NCBI GenBank assembly: GCA_036874045.1
Contig: CM072341.1
Coordinates: 15,884,501 to 15,948,500, forward strand
DNA length: 64,000 bases
Direction: 5' to 3'
Source of the DNA: Cymodocea nodosa
Taxonomy: Eukaryota > Streptophyta > Magnoliopsida > Alismatales > Cymodoceaceae
This document shows positions 26,201 to 33,594 of this stretch, one piece after another; within the stretch, counting starts at the first letter, position 1; every line of letters begins with the position of its first letter. The notes under the pieces were generated by a model, which had not been told where the DNA came from, did no database searches, and saw only the letters and a list, made by a program, of their open reading frames with translations. Made by a program: the position numbers and the translations under genes.

Positions 26201-29200
26201 GCGAGCAGTGAGCGTGGCAAGCGCGACGAGCAGCGAGCACGGTGAGCGACGAGTGTGGCGAGCAGCAAGCGCGACAAGCAACGAGCATGAGCGCAACGAG
26301 CACGGCAAGCACACGGGTGTGAACGGCAACGATTTCTCGAAATTTCCCAAGGTTGCGGAAGGGGGGAGGTCGAAAATGTTGGGAAATATTTTTCTGAATA
26401 TTGGGAAATCTTTTCACAAGATTTCCCAAGATTTTCCAACCTTACCAGAATGCACAAACCCCCCCTAGAGCTTCTTTTGTAAACTACTTAGGTAAATGCT
26501 CAATTGTAAGTCCTCAAGAAGGTTGTGCACTTGGTTGTTTAGTCTATTGTATGAACGATGATACTCACTCAAGTCACCACCTTGCTTGAGTTTGGATAGC
26601 TCCACCATGACATCCTCACATTAAGGGCCAAAACGTATCTTTAAGGCCTAGGTGAGCTCACCCTATGTTAGTTGCTTCCTCTTGTTGACAAACCAAAACT
26701 ACTCCAATGCATCTCCTTCTAGGTGGTATGCTACAATGGTGACCTTTTGTTCTTCAAGAAGAACAAGAAAGTCAATATACCATTCCACCTTATAGAGTCA
26801 AGCCTTGAGGCTTTTTGTGTCGTCATAACCTGAAAGCTTGATCGATACTAGCTTTTACAGATGGGGCTCGTACAATGGTCTCCTCTCTCACCTTGACTCT
26901 TATGACAAGCTTGTCTCGCCTTTGCCATGGGAGAAATCCTTGACAAGTCTATCTGAAAGTTCTACCATTTCATCTCCTAGTACTTTGGAGAGGTTAGTCA
27001 TTTCCTAGCACAAGTCATGACTGTTGAGCTCGATTTTGTATTCAAGATCACACTAGTTTTCCATCATCTTCACTTTCAACTTCATGCGTAGATTACCTAA
27101 GGCTTCTCCTAGAAGTGTCTTGAAAACCTCAAGTTCTTTCGATTTCATGGTTGCAAGATCTTTACACTCTAATACTAGAGTGTAAAGCTCTTTTAAAGCT
27201 CCCCTTTGCTAGCCTTGGCTTTAAGTCTCTATCGACACTATGATTTGAGTGGGGGGAGCGAAAGAGAGAAGGGAGTCAAGTCATGCATAGAAAAAGAGGA
27301 TAGAGACAAAATAGAAGAGAAGAATGGTGATAGAGACATAATTCGGTAGAGTAGGATTGAGACACTTTCAAGGTGAGAGTGCTCAATCAATCTATTTGTC
27401 TATTCTATTGCATGCCTCCTTAACATAAGTCTAAAGATACATGTGGCTATTATAATACTTAAGTTCTTAATTAATTTAATATATGCACATTCATGACTAA
27501 TGCCCCTCACTTCACTATCAACATTGTCATGGCTAAGGGTGCACAAAGATATTGTAGCAGTTGAAGCAATAATAGGAATGACAATATGTCAGAATGCTAT
27601 CTACAAGATGTTTATTTCAGCAACCCATTATAGCAAGGGTAGTAGAGAGAGTACAAAACATAGATTCAATATTGTAGTTATTGTCAAGTAGTAGTTACCA
27701 TTATTGTGCACATGCCAATGGGGAAAAACTAGTTGACAGGCCAACCGTTAGGAAGGCACTGGATGGAAGACATCAACACAAAAGCATCATCACTGTAAGG
27801 AAAGTAGCAACAATAGAAACAAGCATCACTAGATGACCTACAAGAAAGGGATAGCCCTAGAACAAGTTATAGAGTGTCGTCCATAGTGGACAATGCATCA
27901 AAACTAAGAGAGCAACATGTCAGGATGACATAGAGATGCACACAAAGAAAGCTACATGTCAACAATAGTAGAAGATGTACGTAGTGAAGGCAAAGCAAGG
28001 GTGGTGAACTTAGACATTGTTTGTTGTATGGTGGAGAGGGTGAACAACAAGTAGCAAATAGGGTGGATGGCAACTGACCAGATTAAGGTTTAATCACCCA
28101 ATGCTCTGGTACCATGTGATGATAATTAAGGGAGAAGAATGAATTTTTTTTTATTAAGTGAGAGATGAGTACATATATAAAGGGTTATAGTAAATGAATC
28201 CATAAATAGATCCATAAATGGATACCCAACCATCACATAATAACATAAACACTTTCTATCCCCTCTTTGGAAAGAAGTGAGAGGTTAGGCTTTTCTCATC
28301 TACCCTTTACAAGGATGAGGTGGAGAAGAATGAAAATAAGCAAGAGATGGCTCAAGGCTTCTCAATTTGTGTATTAGATATGGTAGATTATTTGGTTTGG
28401 CAAGAATCTTGCAATGGAAAATGCTATATGGAAGGTTATTTTTAACGCTAGGAATAGGGATGTTAGTTGCATGAATTCCATGAGTTGGTGTGGGTGTGTA
28501 GGAAGGTAATGAGAACCCAAACATGTCTGCTACAAGCAAATCACCAAAAACTTGAACATGTGACACCAAAGGTGAAAGACCATAAAGTAGAGGCTTGACC
28601 AATGGCAATATCTTGCTCAACTAATATTCCTATAATTGGTGAAGTTGTGTAGCAAGCACTAGAGCCTAGCCTTCCACAATTGTCATAGGGTGAGGAGTAT
28701 CAATATTGGTAGAGAAAATTTTGTAATCAACTGATAAGGAACAATTACTAGGAGTCAATTGTAATTCCATTATTTTGTTAGTAAGAATTTATTAGGTCTA
28801 TTGTAATTTCTATACAAACATCATCATAATTAGAAATGAGCATTTGGTATTTGGCTTGGCCCCTTCTTTTGGGTTTCAAGTCTAAGTTCCCTTTCCAAAT
28901 ATTTCCTAATATCTTGTTTTTCCTTTTAGATTCCATCACTACAACTTGAAACATGTTGAAATCTAGCAATCCACCAACAAGGTCTCAACAAGTAGTATCA
29001 AAGTCATCTCTACATAGAATTGACAAGGAATTTGAGACAACATTTTAAAATTGGGATGAGCAATGGAGCATGATTCAAGGGGAGTTTACAAAAATTCAAA
29101 CCATGACCTATGAAGCTAGGAATGAGATTTAAGACACGTTCAATAAAACAATGGAAGAACTAACTTAAAGGCAAGATTTGAGAATTTTTGGTCAAGATCC

Positions 29201-32200
29201 AAGAATTCCAAGTGTTGTTGTCATCCACAACTTTGAATAACTCCCTACATAGCTAGAGCATGACCCAATTGACTTGACCTCAACCCCAACTCTTATGGCA
29301 TCTACATTTACAATCCATATCCTCTAGCCAATCCACAACATAAATGTCATTTTCATGTTCCAATTCTCCCTTATCAAGTTCATCTCCACTATCAAACTCC
29401 TCCATCATCACTCACTACTCCAATGGATGTAACTCTTTCATATCATTGGTGCCTCCACTTGCACATTCTTGTGGCAGTCCCTAGTTGAGAAACCCATCAG
29501 GGTGAGAATTACGTAACAAAGATTGCAGCTTCACTTCCCATCTGTGTTGCCATCACTTTTGGCTATTGATTCACTGAAACTTGCAAGTGACTCCACGGAA
29601 AATGGTAACAAATGAAAGAAATTCTGACCATGGAGTCAAATCAGTTCTTATTAGAATGTTGGGTAAAGGAAGTTTTGGATATTTAGATGTTCCCATCAGC
29701 CATTTATAGAATGTCCAACCATTCATAGAAATGTCCAAAGAGAATCATGTTCATTGGTTTCCAGATACTATTACATTCAATTGACCGGTGGATAGTGGAG
29801 AACTATTAAATTGGTTGACATTGATATCTCCTGAGCCATCTCTCATTCTCATCTTCAACTACAATGTCCACCCCAAACTTGCAAAGGAAATTAGTTGGTC
29901 TTCTCTTGTTTGATGATTTCATTGACTGACCATGAGGTGAAACTGCTAAAGCTGGAGTTGTTTGTGTCGATGCTAAAGCCAGACTTTTTCATGGTGATAT
30001 TGAAGGTGGTGTATGTCATTCAGTGTGCTTCCTCCTCTGGTTGAAAGGATGTTGTGTTGAGATCTTTGGAGTGATAATTGGTGGAATTTACATAAAAGAA
30101 CTGATGTTGGAGCTGATTTTGTTGGAAAAGTAGAGCAGTGAACACTAGAATATGATCCCAGATACCTTACTGTCATTATTGTTCTCGTTGGTGATAATGT
30201 GGGTAATTGTGCTATAAATGGGGCTGATCTTGAAAATATTGCAGCAGAAGTTATCAATGTCATGATGCTTGGAGGAATGATGGCACAGCATTACAAAACA
30301 GAAGATCCATCTGGACTTTTGCACTGATCATCCATTCTTTTTACTTGGTGGTGTCATCAACCCCCATTGACAATCCCAAGGCAATACTCCAAAAGACTCT
30401 ATCACCATCTTTGTTGCAGTGTCGGCTTTTGATGTGTCTACATGTGGGTTCACATGGATGAAGTGGCATTATTTGCTAATCTATTTTGAGCAGCTTTGCT
30501 TGTTCATAAATTTTGTTAGTTGGTTCAGGTATATTGGAAAATTGTTAATGTTGACCTTGGGTATAAGGTATTGTTAGGAGTCCATTTTAATTCTGTTAAG
30601 TTGTTGGTAAGAGTTGTAATTTCTATAAAAACATAATCATAATAAGAATTGAGCATCTGGGATTTGGCTTGGGATCCAAGCATATTCCTCTTTCCAAATC
30701 ATTCTATCTTCTTTCTAGATTCCATCACTATAGCATGGAGGATCCTGTCATGGGGAGATTCTTGCTGAAATTCAATGATCCACCAGTGAGCCCTCAACAC
30801 TATTACCTTAGCTTGGACAATAGCTCCATTGCACCCACACATTTTGACCAAAATTTCACAAATGCTTTGGACAACACCTCCAAGCTAGGGGTCCCTGTCT
30901 TGCTCGTAAACTAGAACCACTTCAAAGCCTTTTGATCCAAGTGATAAGCTGCTCTTACAACCTTCTGTCCTTTTGGAATTTTATAAAATTTGAAGTAACT
31001 CTCAGCTTTATAAATCAAAGTTTTTGGATCCAGAGTCCATTCATAGCATGGTAGCTTGCCGTTACAGGTTTAAAGTTGTACTTCTCCATTTCCTCCCACA
31101 TAAAGTTGCCATTGCTCCCTCTGTTACAATCTGGATGTTCATTTATTCAGCCTCTCTGTGACTCATGGAGCTTACTATTGAGCTCAGAGATCTCTAAACC
31201 CAGAGTTTCAGACAAACCAGCCATATTTTGCTGGAGATTCCTGTTTCCCAACTGTCGTTCTGCTTGTAGTTCTGCTCTCAGATCAGCCTTCATTTCATCC
31301 ATCACCCTCTTCATGAGAGCTTGGATAGCTTCCAGCTCTTCAGAAATCATCACGGCTTCTGGCACAACAATATAAGGTGGCTTTGACACTAAATTGATAG
31401 ATTCCACCAAGCTTTCCAAACTACAACTAGAGCTGAGCTCAATTCCTGGTAGTTACTGAAGCAATGTTAGTTCCAACTACTACTAGACTTGCTAGCAAGG
31501 TATATCAAGGGAAGAAGAACAAGGTGGAAGGCAAAATCACAAGGCTGGAGCCTAAGTGGTGGAAGAACTGCATCTGACACCAATGGATACGCCAATGCCC
31601 TTCTTCTCCATTCATTCTTTTATTTGTTACAAGACTCACAAGTCACAACTAACTAATAAAGCACCCAACCAGTGCATGACAACTCATCACCTATAACATC
31701 CCCATCCACTAACACAACACCAACTCAGCAGCTAAACATGTCGACAAACTATTACAACTCTGAAGCTACAAGCCAATGATGCACAACCTATCAAGTTGGT
31801 TGGTTTCAATGGACACTCTATTACCAGTTTGCGGGAAAGATGAGGAAGACATCCCACATCTCCAATCCGATGTGGAGGTTTCTGCCGCCTATGGTTATCA
31901 AAGGAGTGAACTTTGCTGGTTGGGAATCCTTCAAGGTGCTCCTTACAAGTCTCATGAAAGGGAAAAAGCCTGAGGCTAAGCAAAGACTTCTTTCACTAGT
32001 TCATGCCATCAGTTGGACGATCTGACTTCTGTGTTGTTTTTAGGCTGAAATCAGTAAATGAGGAGGAAATTTCCTACTAAGCAAGAAGTCATTATTCTTT
32101 TATAGAAAGGATTTCAATTTATAATTTTATTTGTTTTTGATCTTACCACCTGGGTAATGCTGTTTCTGGATGTAATGAGATTCATCCCTTTCTTCTTCAA

Positions 32201-33594
32201 AAAAATATAAATTGAGTAAAAAGAAATGCTACCTCCACTAAATCAAGATCAAGGGTCTTTGCACGTTGAAGAGCCGCTATCCCTGTTATAATCCCATGAC
32301 CTGTGAATATCATATAAACAGTAGAGACGTCTATGAATCAAAGGTGGTAGCAACTCTGTTCTCAAAAACAGACAATGGGAGAATATGTATGATGTAATGA
32401 AGATTTAAATATCTCTTTTTCAGAAAAAATTTAGTGTTCGTTTTGAGAAAGTATAACTAAATAATAAATGAGAATATATTAACATACCCTAAGTTATGAA
32501 ATTATTTAATACAAATTATAATTCACTCACATGTAATATAGATTCCAAAAACAATATTTTTTTGATATGTATAATCATCACACAATAACACATCATTCAG
32601 TTGGGAAACATAATTAATGTACTAAATGACTGACTGTGCGCCTAATATATCCATCAAAACATATCAAGTAAAAAGTCAAACTCGACAACTAATCAACCAA
32701 GGAAATATTAAACTAAAGAATGATAAGGTAATTCGACAAAAACCTGGAAATGTCCCCGGCTTTTCAGAAAAAAGGGCAACTCGACAAGTAATCAACCGGG
32801 GAAATTTAAACTAACGAATAATAAATTCTAAAGTCCAAATTCAAGTACGATTACATTTTTATTCCGAGCTCAAGCAGACAATTTTTCCAACAAAAAAAAA
32901 GATCCTTTTAAATCCATTTTCCTCATTTTTCGGGAAGAATTTGTAGGAATGTGGTTAGATAACAAGTCTTTTTCAATAGGTTAGATATTAGGTTCCTTTG
33001 CAGGTATGGACTACGAGCCCGATCCCAAAAAAAAGATAATGTCGTCTTCCTCACCAAACAAGGAACTGAGAATTTCGAGTATATGTAGAAAAAATCATCA
33101 TTCCCTTCGTGTGAAAACCCGTTTTCCTTGTGGAGGTGGAAATTAAGGCCACGAGGGCGTGCTGGGCTCACCTTCGTCGGTGACAAGCCGAACATAAGGT
33201 GCCGTAATTTCCTCATTAATACGATTTACTTTTTCGACGTTTCGCTCCAGCTTCTTCGCCTGAAAATCGTATCCGAACCACATCAGAATCAGAAACTACG
33301 CCGGAGTACACGAAGAAAAGAGAAAAAAATCGAATTATATCACGTTACCGACGTGGGGGCGGCAAAGAACCTAACGGAAGTAAACATTTGCTGCCTCGGC
33401 AATGGCGGCGCTGCTGCCGCTACTGAGTCAGCGTAACCGGAAGATGACCGGCTGGTCCTCGAAGGCTTTTTCGTGATCAAGGAGGTGGCGGCGTGATTGA
33501 TCGACAAGCCGATGGCATCGGAGGGGCACCGGGTGTAGTAGCGGGAGTAGAGTCGCAGCCTCTTGGATCCCGCTTGCAAGAAGATTCGAGACAT
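2267..33594 (-). CDS. IF3-1: Mitochondrial translation initiation factor IF3 (IF3-1 type), eight exons
   Basis: Organellar IF3 binds the small ribosomal subunit, prevents premature subunit joining and helps select the initiator codon. Coding exons on the minus strand: 33594-33349, 33259-33172, 32300-32233, 12120-12022, 11366-11310, 4110-4042, 3479-3393, 3244-2267. All junctions are GT/AG and keep phase, giving 563 residues. Residues 1-82 are Arg/Ser-rich and end in FFAAPTS, consistent with a mitochondrial presequence. IF3-N (about 92-165) shows [24 protein letters not shown] and [12 protein letters not shown]3-C (about 178-268) shows [20 protein letters not shown] and [16 protein letters not shown]. 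Residues beyond about 275 form a polar, low-complexity tail ending WGIFSR, far longer than bacterial IF3. ATG 33594 was chosen because the presequence starts cleanly there; an in-frame ATG at 33645 would add 17 residues. Introns 3 (20.1 kb) and 5 (7.2 kb) are filled with transposons. Confidence 0.93.
4305..4750. repeat. Two-copy tandem repeat of about 224 bp
   Basis: Two diverged head-to-tail units begin with ATCCACCACTA near 4306 and 4530. They share blocks such as TATCACCAAGGAGAAAT, CACATCATGTA and ACTTCACACTGATAAATATG. It lies in intron 5 of IF3. No coding role or known family is recognised. Confidence 0.75.
5444..5735 (-). mobile_element. TRIM-like miniature LTR retrotransposon (about 292 bp)
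   Basis: Two direct repeats of about 107 bp (5444-5550 and 5628-5735) start with TGTTAAAAGTTTAT and end with TTTCATTTCAACA. They flank only 77 bp. On the minus strand the internal segment next to the right repeat reads TGGTATCAAAGTGG, a match to the methionine initiator tRNA primer site. A purine-rich tract (inverse of CTCCCCTA) lies next to the left repeat. LTR, primer site, purine tract and LTR with no genes is the layout of a terminal-repeat retrotransposon in miniature. No clear target duplication is visible. It is a fossil copy with roughly 20% difference between its ends by eye. Confidence 0.7.
6530..7090. repeat. Low-complexity CCACC/CATGCA-rich tract followed by a purine tract
   Basis: From about 6530 to 6910 the plus strand repeats short words such as ATGCATCCACCAC, TGTGCAT and CCACCTAC with no fixed period. 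From about 6915 to 7090 it becomes almost pure A/G (GAAAAGGAAAAGGAAAAATA and similar). Reading frames across it are compositional artefacts. It lies in IF3 intron 5. Confidence 0.7.
7180..7372. repeat. Tandem copies of a MITE-terminus-like motif
   Basis: Three staggered copies of a GTACACAAA/GTGCACAAA word are separated by TTTTCCATT/TTTTTCATC-type T-rich sequence. This matches the subterminal repeats of the TTA-flanked elements at 521-1176 and 25052-26464. It may be the right end of another such element whose left end I could not place. Confidence 0.4.
7373..8208. other. Intronic stretch with no recognised feature
   Basis: I see no domain, terminal repeat or convincing exon here. A short plus-strand frame near 7440-7550 has moderate amino-acid complexity but no family I recognise. 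Confidence 0.4.
8209..10440 (-). mobile_element. Degenerate LINE (non-LTR retrotransposon), 3' part
   Basis: In minus-strand order, a reverse-transcriptase fragment (10158 down to about 9930) contains [11 protein letters not shown] and [20 protein letters not shown], which match the LINE RT region before the catalytic box. A linker near 9000 reads [16 protein letters not shown] zinc-binding RT-associated region (zf-RVT, about 8830-8590) reads [17 protein letters not shown]. The 3' end near 8209 reads ATGAGATTCATCTTACTTTC followed by a short A run. Stops and frame changes split it into several pieces, and the endonuclease half is absent, consistent with 5' truncation. It lies in IF3 intron 5. 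Confidence 0.75.
10441..10880 (-). mobile_element. Possible copia LTR/leader remnant
   Basis: The stretch has AGAGGCATCTATATATAGAG next to a T-run and CT-rich tract, like a copia LTR promoter. Near 10790 the minus strand reads CATGGTACTAGAGC, resembling a methionine-tRNA primer site. No partner LTR or protein domain was found, so this is a tentative fragment. Confidence 0.3.
13020..15370 (+). mobile_element. Degenerate LINE, RT to 3' end
   Basis: Plus-strand RT palm sequence at about 13340-13770 shows [16 protein letters not shown], then the catalytic box QYADDMLMF, then [10 protein letters not shown] and KYLGLT. A zf-RVT domain at about 14480-14750 shows [12 protein letters not shown] in one frame and [20 protein letters not shown] in another. 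The 3' end near 15340-15370 reads TTAATGAGAATCACC then CTTCTTCAAAAA. Several frame changes and stops interrupt it, and the endonuclease is missing. It lies in IF3 intron 3, in the opposite orientation to the host gene. Confidence 0.8.
16340..17449. mobile_element. Non-autonomous PIF/Harbinger-like element, 1.1 kb
   Basis: TTA flanks both ends (16337-16339 and 17450-17452). The left end reads AGACTTATTTGTACACT and the inverted right end GGTGGGGTTTGTGCACT. Inside both ends, GAATTTGAAATTTCA-type words repeat several times. The core holds a GA-rich minisatellite (about 17040-17260). There is no transposase. It is inserted in the 3' part of the copia element. Confidence 0.65.
17040..17260. repeat. 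Minisatellite based on GGAGACCATGATGATGGAC
   Basis: About six imperfect units of roughly 25-35 bp share the core CGCAAGGAGACCATGA(T/C). The short frames on both strands (Met/Thr/Asp-rich or Ser/Val/Ile-rich) are products of the repeat, not genes. Confidence 0.6.
24317..24830 (+). pseudogene. Nuclear copy of plastid DNA: 3' end of 16S rRNA plus 16S-trnI spacer
   Basis: The plus strand follows plastid 16S rRNA from CCAAAAACCCGTCC through GGAATCGCTAGTAATC, GAATTCGTTCTCAGGCCTTG and GGATGCCGAAGGCGGGG. It reaches the mature 3' end GGATCACCTCCTTT at 24576. The spacer continues with AGGAGAGCTAATGCTTGTTG, AAGACCAAGCTCATGAGC and CCCATGTCCCTCCC to about 24830. Most differences from the plastid form are C to T or G to A, and about 10 bp in the last 16S helix region are missing, so it is not functional. 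It sits inside the gag region of the gypsy element. Confidence 0.9.
24831..25051. other. Unassigned segment inside the gypsy insertion
   Basis: Gag sequence stops at about 24316 and resumes at 26467, so this stretch also arrived with or beside the plastid fragment. It may be further plastid DNA, but I cannot place it. No domain is recognised. Confidence 0.4.
25052..26464. mobile_element. Probable non-autonomous DNA transposon carrying a GC-rich minisatellite
   Basis: The right end reads TTTCCCAAGATTTTCCAACC then TGCACAAACCCCCCC. The left end begins GTGCACAATTCCCG and continues with repeated GAAATGATGAGAAATGA and TTTGTGTAC/TTTGTGCA words. This is the terminal and subterminal architecture of the TTA-flanked elements at 521-1176 and 16340-17449. 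A clean 3-bp duplication is not certain (TTAG on the left, CTAG on the right). The core is a minisatellite (25770-26325). There is no transposase. Confidence 0.5.
25770..26325. repeat. GC-rich minisatellite, (A/G)CGAGCA-type units
   Basis: Dozens of 6- to 12-bp words such as GCGAGCAACGAGCACGAG, GACGAGCAGCGAG and CAAGCAATAAGCTGTGAG repeat in tandem. The first 150 bp contain a higher-order unit of about 32 bp with AATAAGCTGTGAGCGGCGAG. Long Ala/Cys/Leu/Arg-rich frames on the minus strand arise from the repeat and are not genes. Confidence 0.75.
28252..28745. other. Unassigned stretch between two LTR elements
   Basis: The stretch lies between the copia right LTR and the next element's left LTR. 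A minus-strand frame of about 106 codons exists (28620-28300) but shows no motif I can name. It may be an older retroelement relic. Confidence 0.35.
28746..30799 (+). mobile_element. Non-autonomous LTR retroelement carrying a captured host gene fragment
   Basis: Related direct repeats at 28746-28990 and 30572-30799 share TAGGAGTC, AGATTCCATCACTA, AATCCACCA/GATCCACCA and the terminus CCTCAACA/TCTCAACA. The left one is followed by AGTAGTATCAAAGTC, a methionine-tRNA primer-site relic, and by a short gag-like stretch. There is no protease, RT or integrase. Instead the 3' half of the 1.6-kb interior matches a plant type II H+-pyrophosphatase (about 30070-30475). Ends this diverged imply an old insertion. 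It is a fossil with many breaks. Confidence 0.6.
30070..30475 (+). pseudogene. Captured fragment of a type II (AVP2-like) proton-pumping pyrophosphatase
   Basis: Membrane H+-pyrophosphatases use PPi hydrolysis to pump protons. The translated fragment shows [13 protein letters not shown], matching the family's pyrophosphate-binding signature DVGADLVGKVE. It continues with [56 protein letters not shown] and SITIFVAV. The Cys-Ala plus GADL/IAAE pattern fits the type II (potassium-independent, Golgi-associated AVP2) branch rather than the vacuolar AVP1 branch, which has GDIAGMGSDLFGSYAE. About 150 residues run on with no visible intron, so capture from a spliced transcript is likely. It covers a small part of the roughly 800-residue protein and cannot encode a pump. 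Confidence 0.75.
30900..31738 (-). mobile_element. Gypsy fragment: LTR and N-terminal gag only
   Basis: On the minus strand an LTR-like block (about 31738-31585) is followed by TTGGTGTCAGATGC, resembling a methionine-tRNA primer site. Next comes a coiled-coil gag start (about 31419-31147) with [19 protein letters not shown] and [14 protein letters not shown]. The rest of the element is missing. It is a truncated fossil. Confidence 0.55.
31740..32209 (+). mobile_element. LINE 3' end fragment
   Basis: A short zf-RVT-like piece, [14 protein letters not shown], is followed at 32180-32209 by TGTAATGAGATTCATCCC, TTTCTTCTTC and an A run. This resembles the 3' ends of the two LINEs at 8209-10440 and 13020-15370. 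It is heavily 5'-truncated, as is common for LINEs. Confidence 0.6.
32675..32830. repeat. Direct repeat pair of about 57 bp in IF3 intron 2
   Basis: Two copies start CTCGACAA(C/G)TAATCAACC near 32682 and 32776 and continue GGAAAT...AAACTAA(A/C)GAAT(G/A)ATAA. The spacing is about 94 bp. No function is apparent. Confidence 0.6.

Larger units (their letters stand above)
20774..27583 (-). mobile_element. Ty3/gypsy chromovirus-like LTR retrotransposon nested in the copia element
   Basis: LTRs of about 400 bp lie at about 20774-21174 and 27184-27583. Both start TGTAAAGCTCTTTT and share TTGCATGCCTCCTTAA and TTAAGTTCTTAATTAATTTA. A degenerate methionine-tRNA primer site follows the right LTR on the minus strand. 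In minus order: gag (27160-26467 and 24316-24100), protease region (about 23980-23770, with [13 protein letters not shown]), reverse transcriptase (about 23700-22900), RNase H, integrase (about 22430-21560, zinc-binding CCNFFWRGL...CLIYQQCK region), then a chromodomain-like tail (about 21340-21080). Plastid DNA and a DNA transposon split gag. The LTRs differ by roughly 14% by eye. It is a fossil with many breaks. Confidence 0.85.
15725..28251 (-). mobile_element. Ty1/copia LTR retrotransposon, interrupted by later insertions
   Basis: Short LTRs lie at 15725-15847 (123 bp) and 28117-28251 (135 bp). Both begin TGATGATAATTAAG and both flanks carry CTTTCT, a likely target duplication. On the minus strand a primer site GGTACCAGAGC follows the right LTR and a purine tract (inverse of CTCTCCCTTAAGC) precedes the left LTR. 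Parts in minus order: gag (about 28110-27590 and 20770-20000, with a CQHCGK knuckle), integrase region (about 19740-18880), reverse transcriptase (about 18420-17460) and an RNase H area down to about 15860. A gypsy element (20774-27583) and a MITE (16340-17449) sit inside it. The LTRs differ at about 10% of positions by eye, suggesting an age of several million years. It is broken in many places. Confidence 0.85.

Noticed and set aside
25770-26325. CRISPR-like array
   Set aside because: The short units have no spacers of constant length, and the context is a plant nuclear intron. It is a minisatellite.
25706-26457. Overlapping long minus-strand frames rich in Ala, Cys, Leu and Arg
   Set aside because: They are translations of the GCGAGCA minisatellite in three frames, with no domain and no splice support.
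28300-28620. A 106-codon minus-strand frame between LTR elements
   Set aside because: No recognisable motif or splice sites, and it lies in retroelement-rich sequence.
2267-33594. Treating the IF3 exons as two separate genes because of the 20-kb gap
   Set aside because: Phase matches exactly at the 32233/12120 junction and the joined protein follows the IF3 domain order without gaps.
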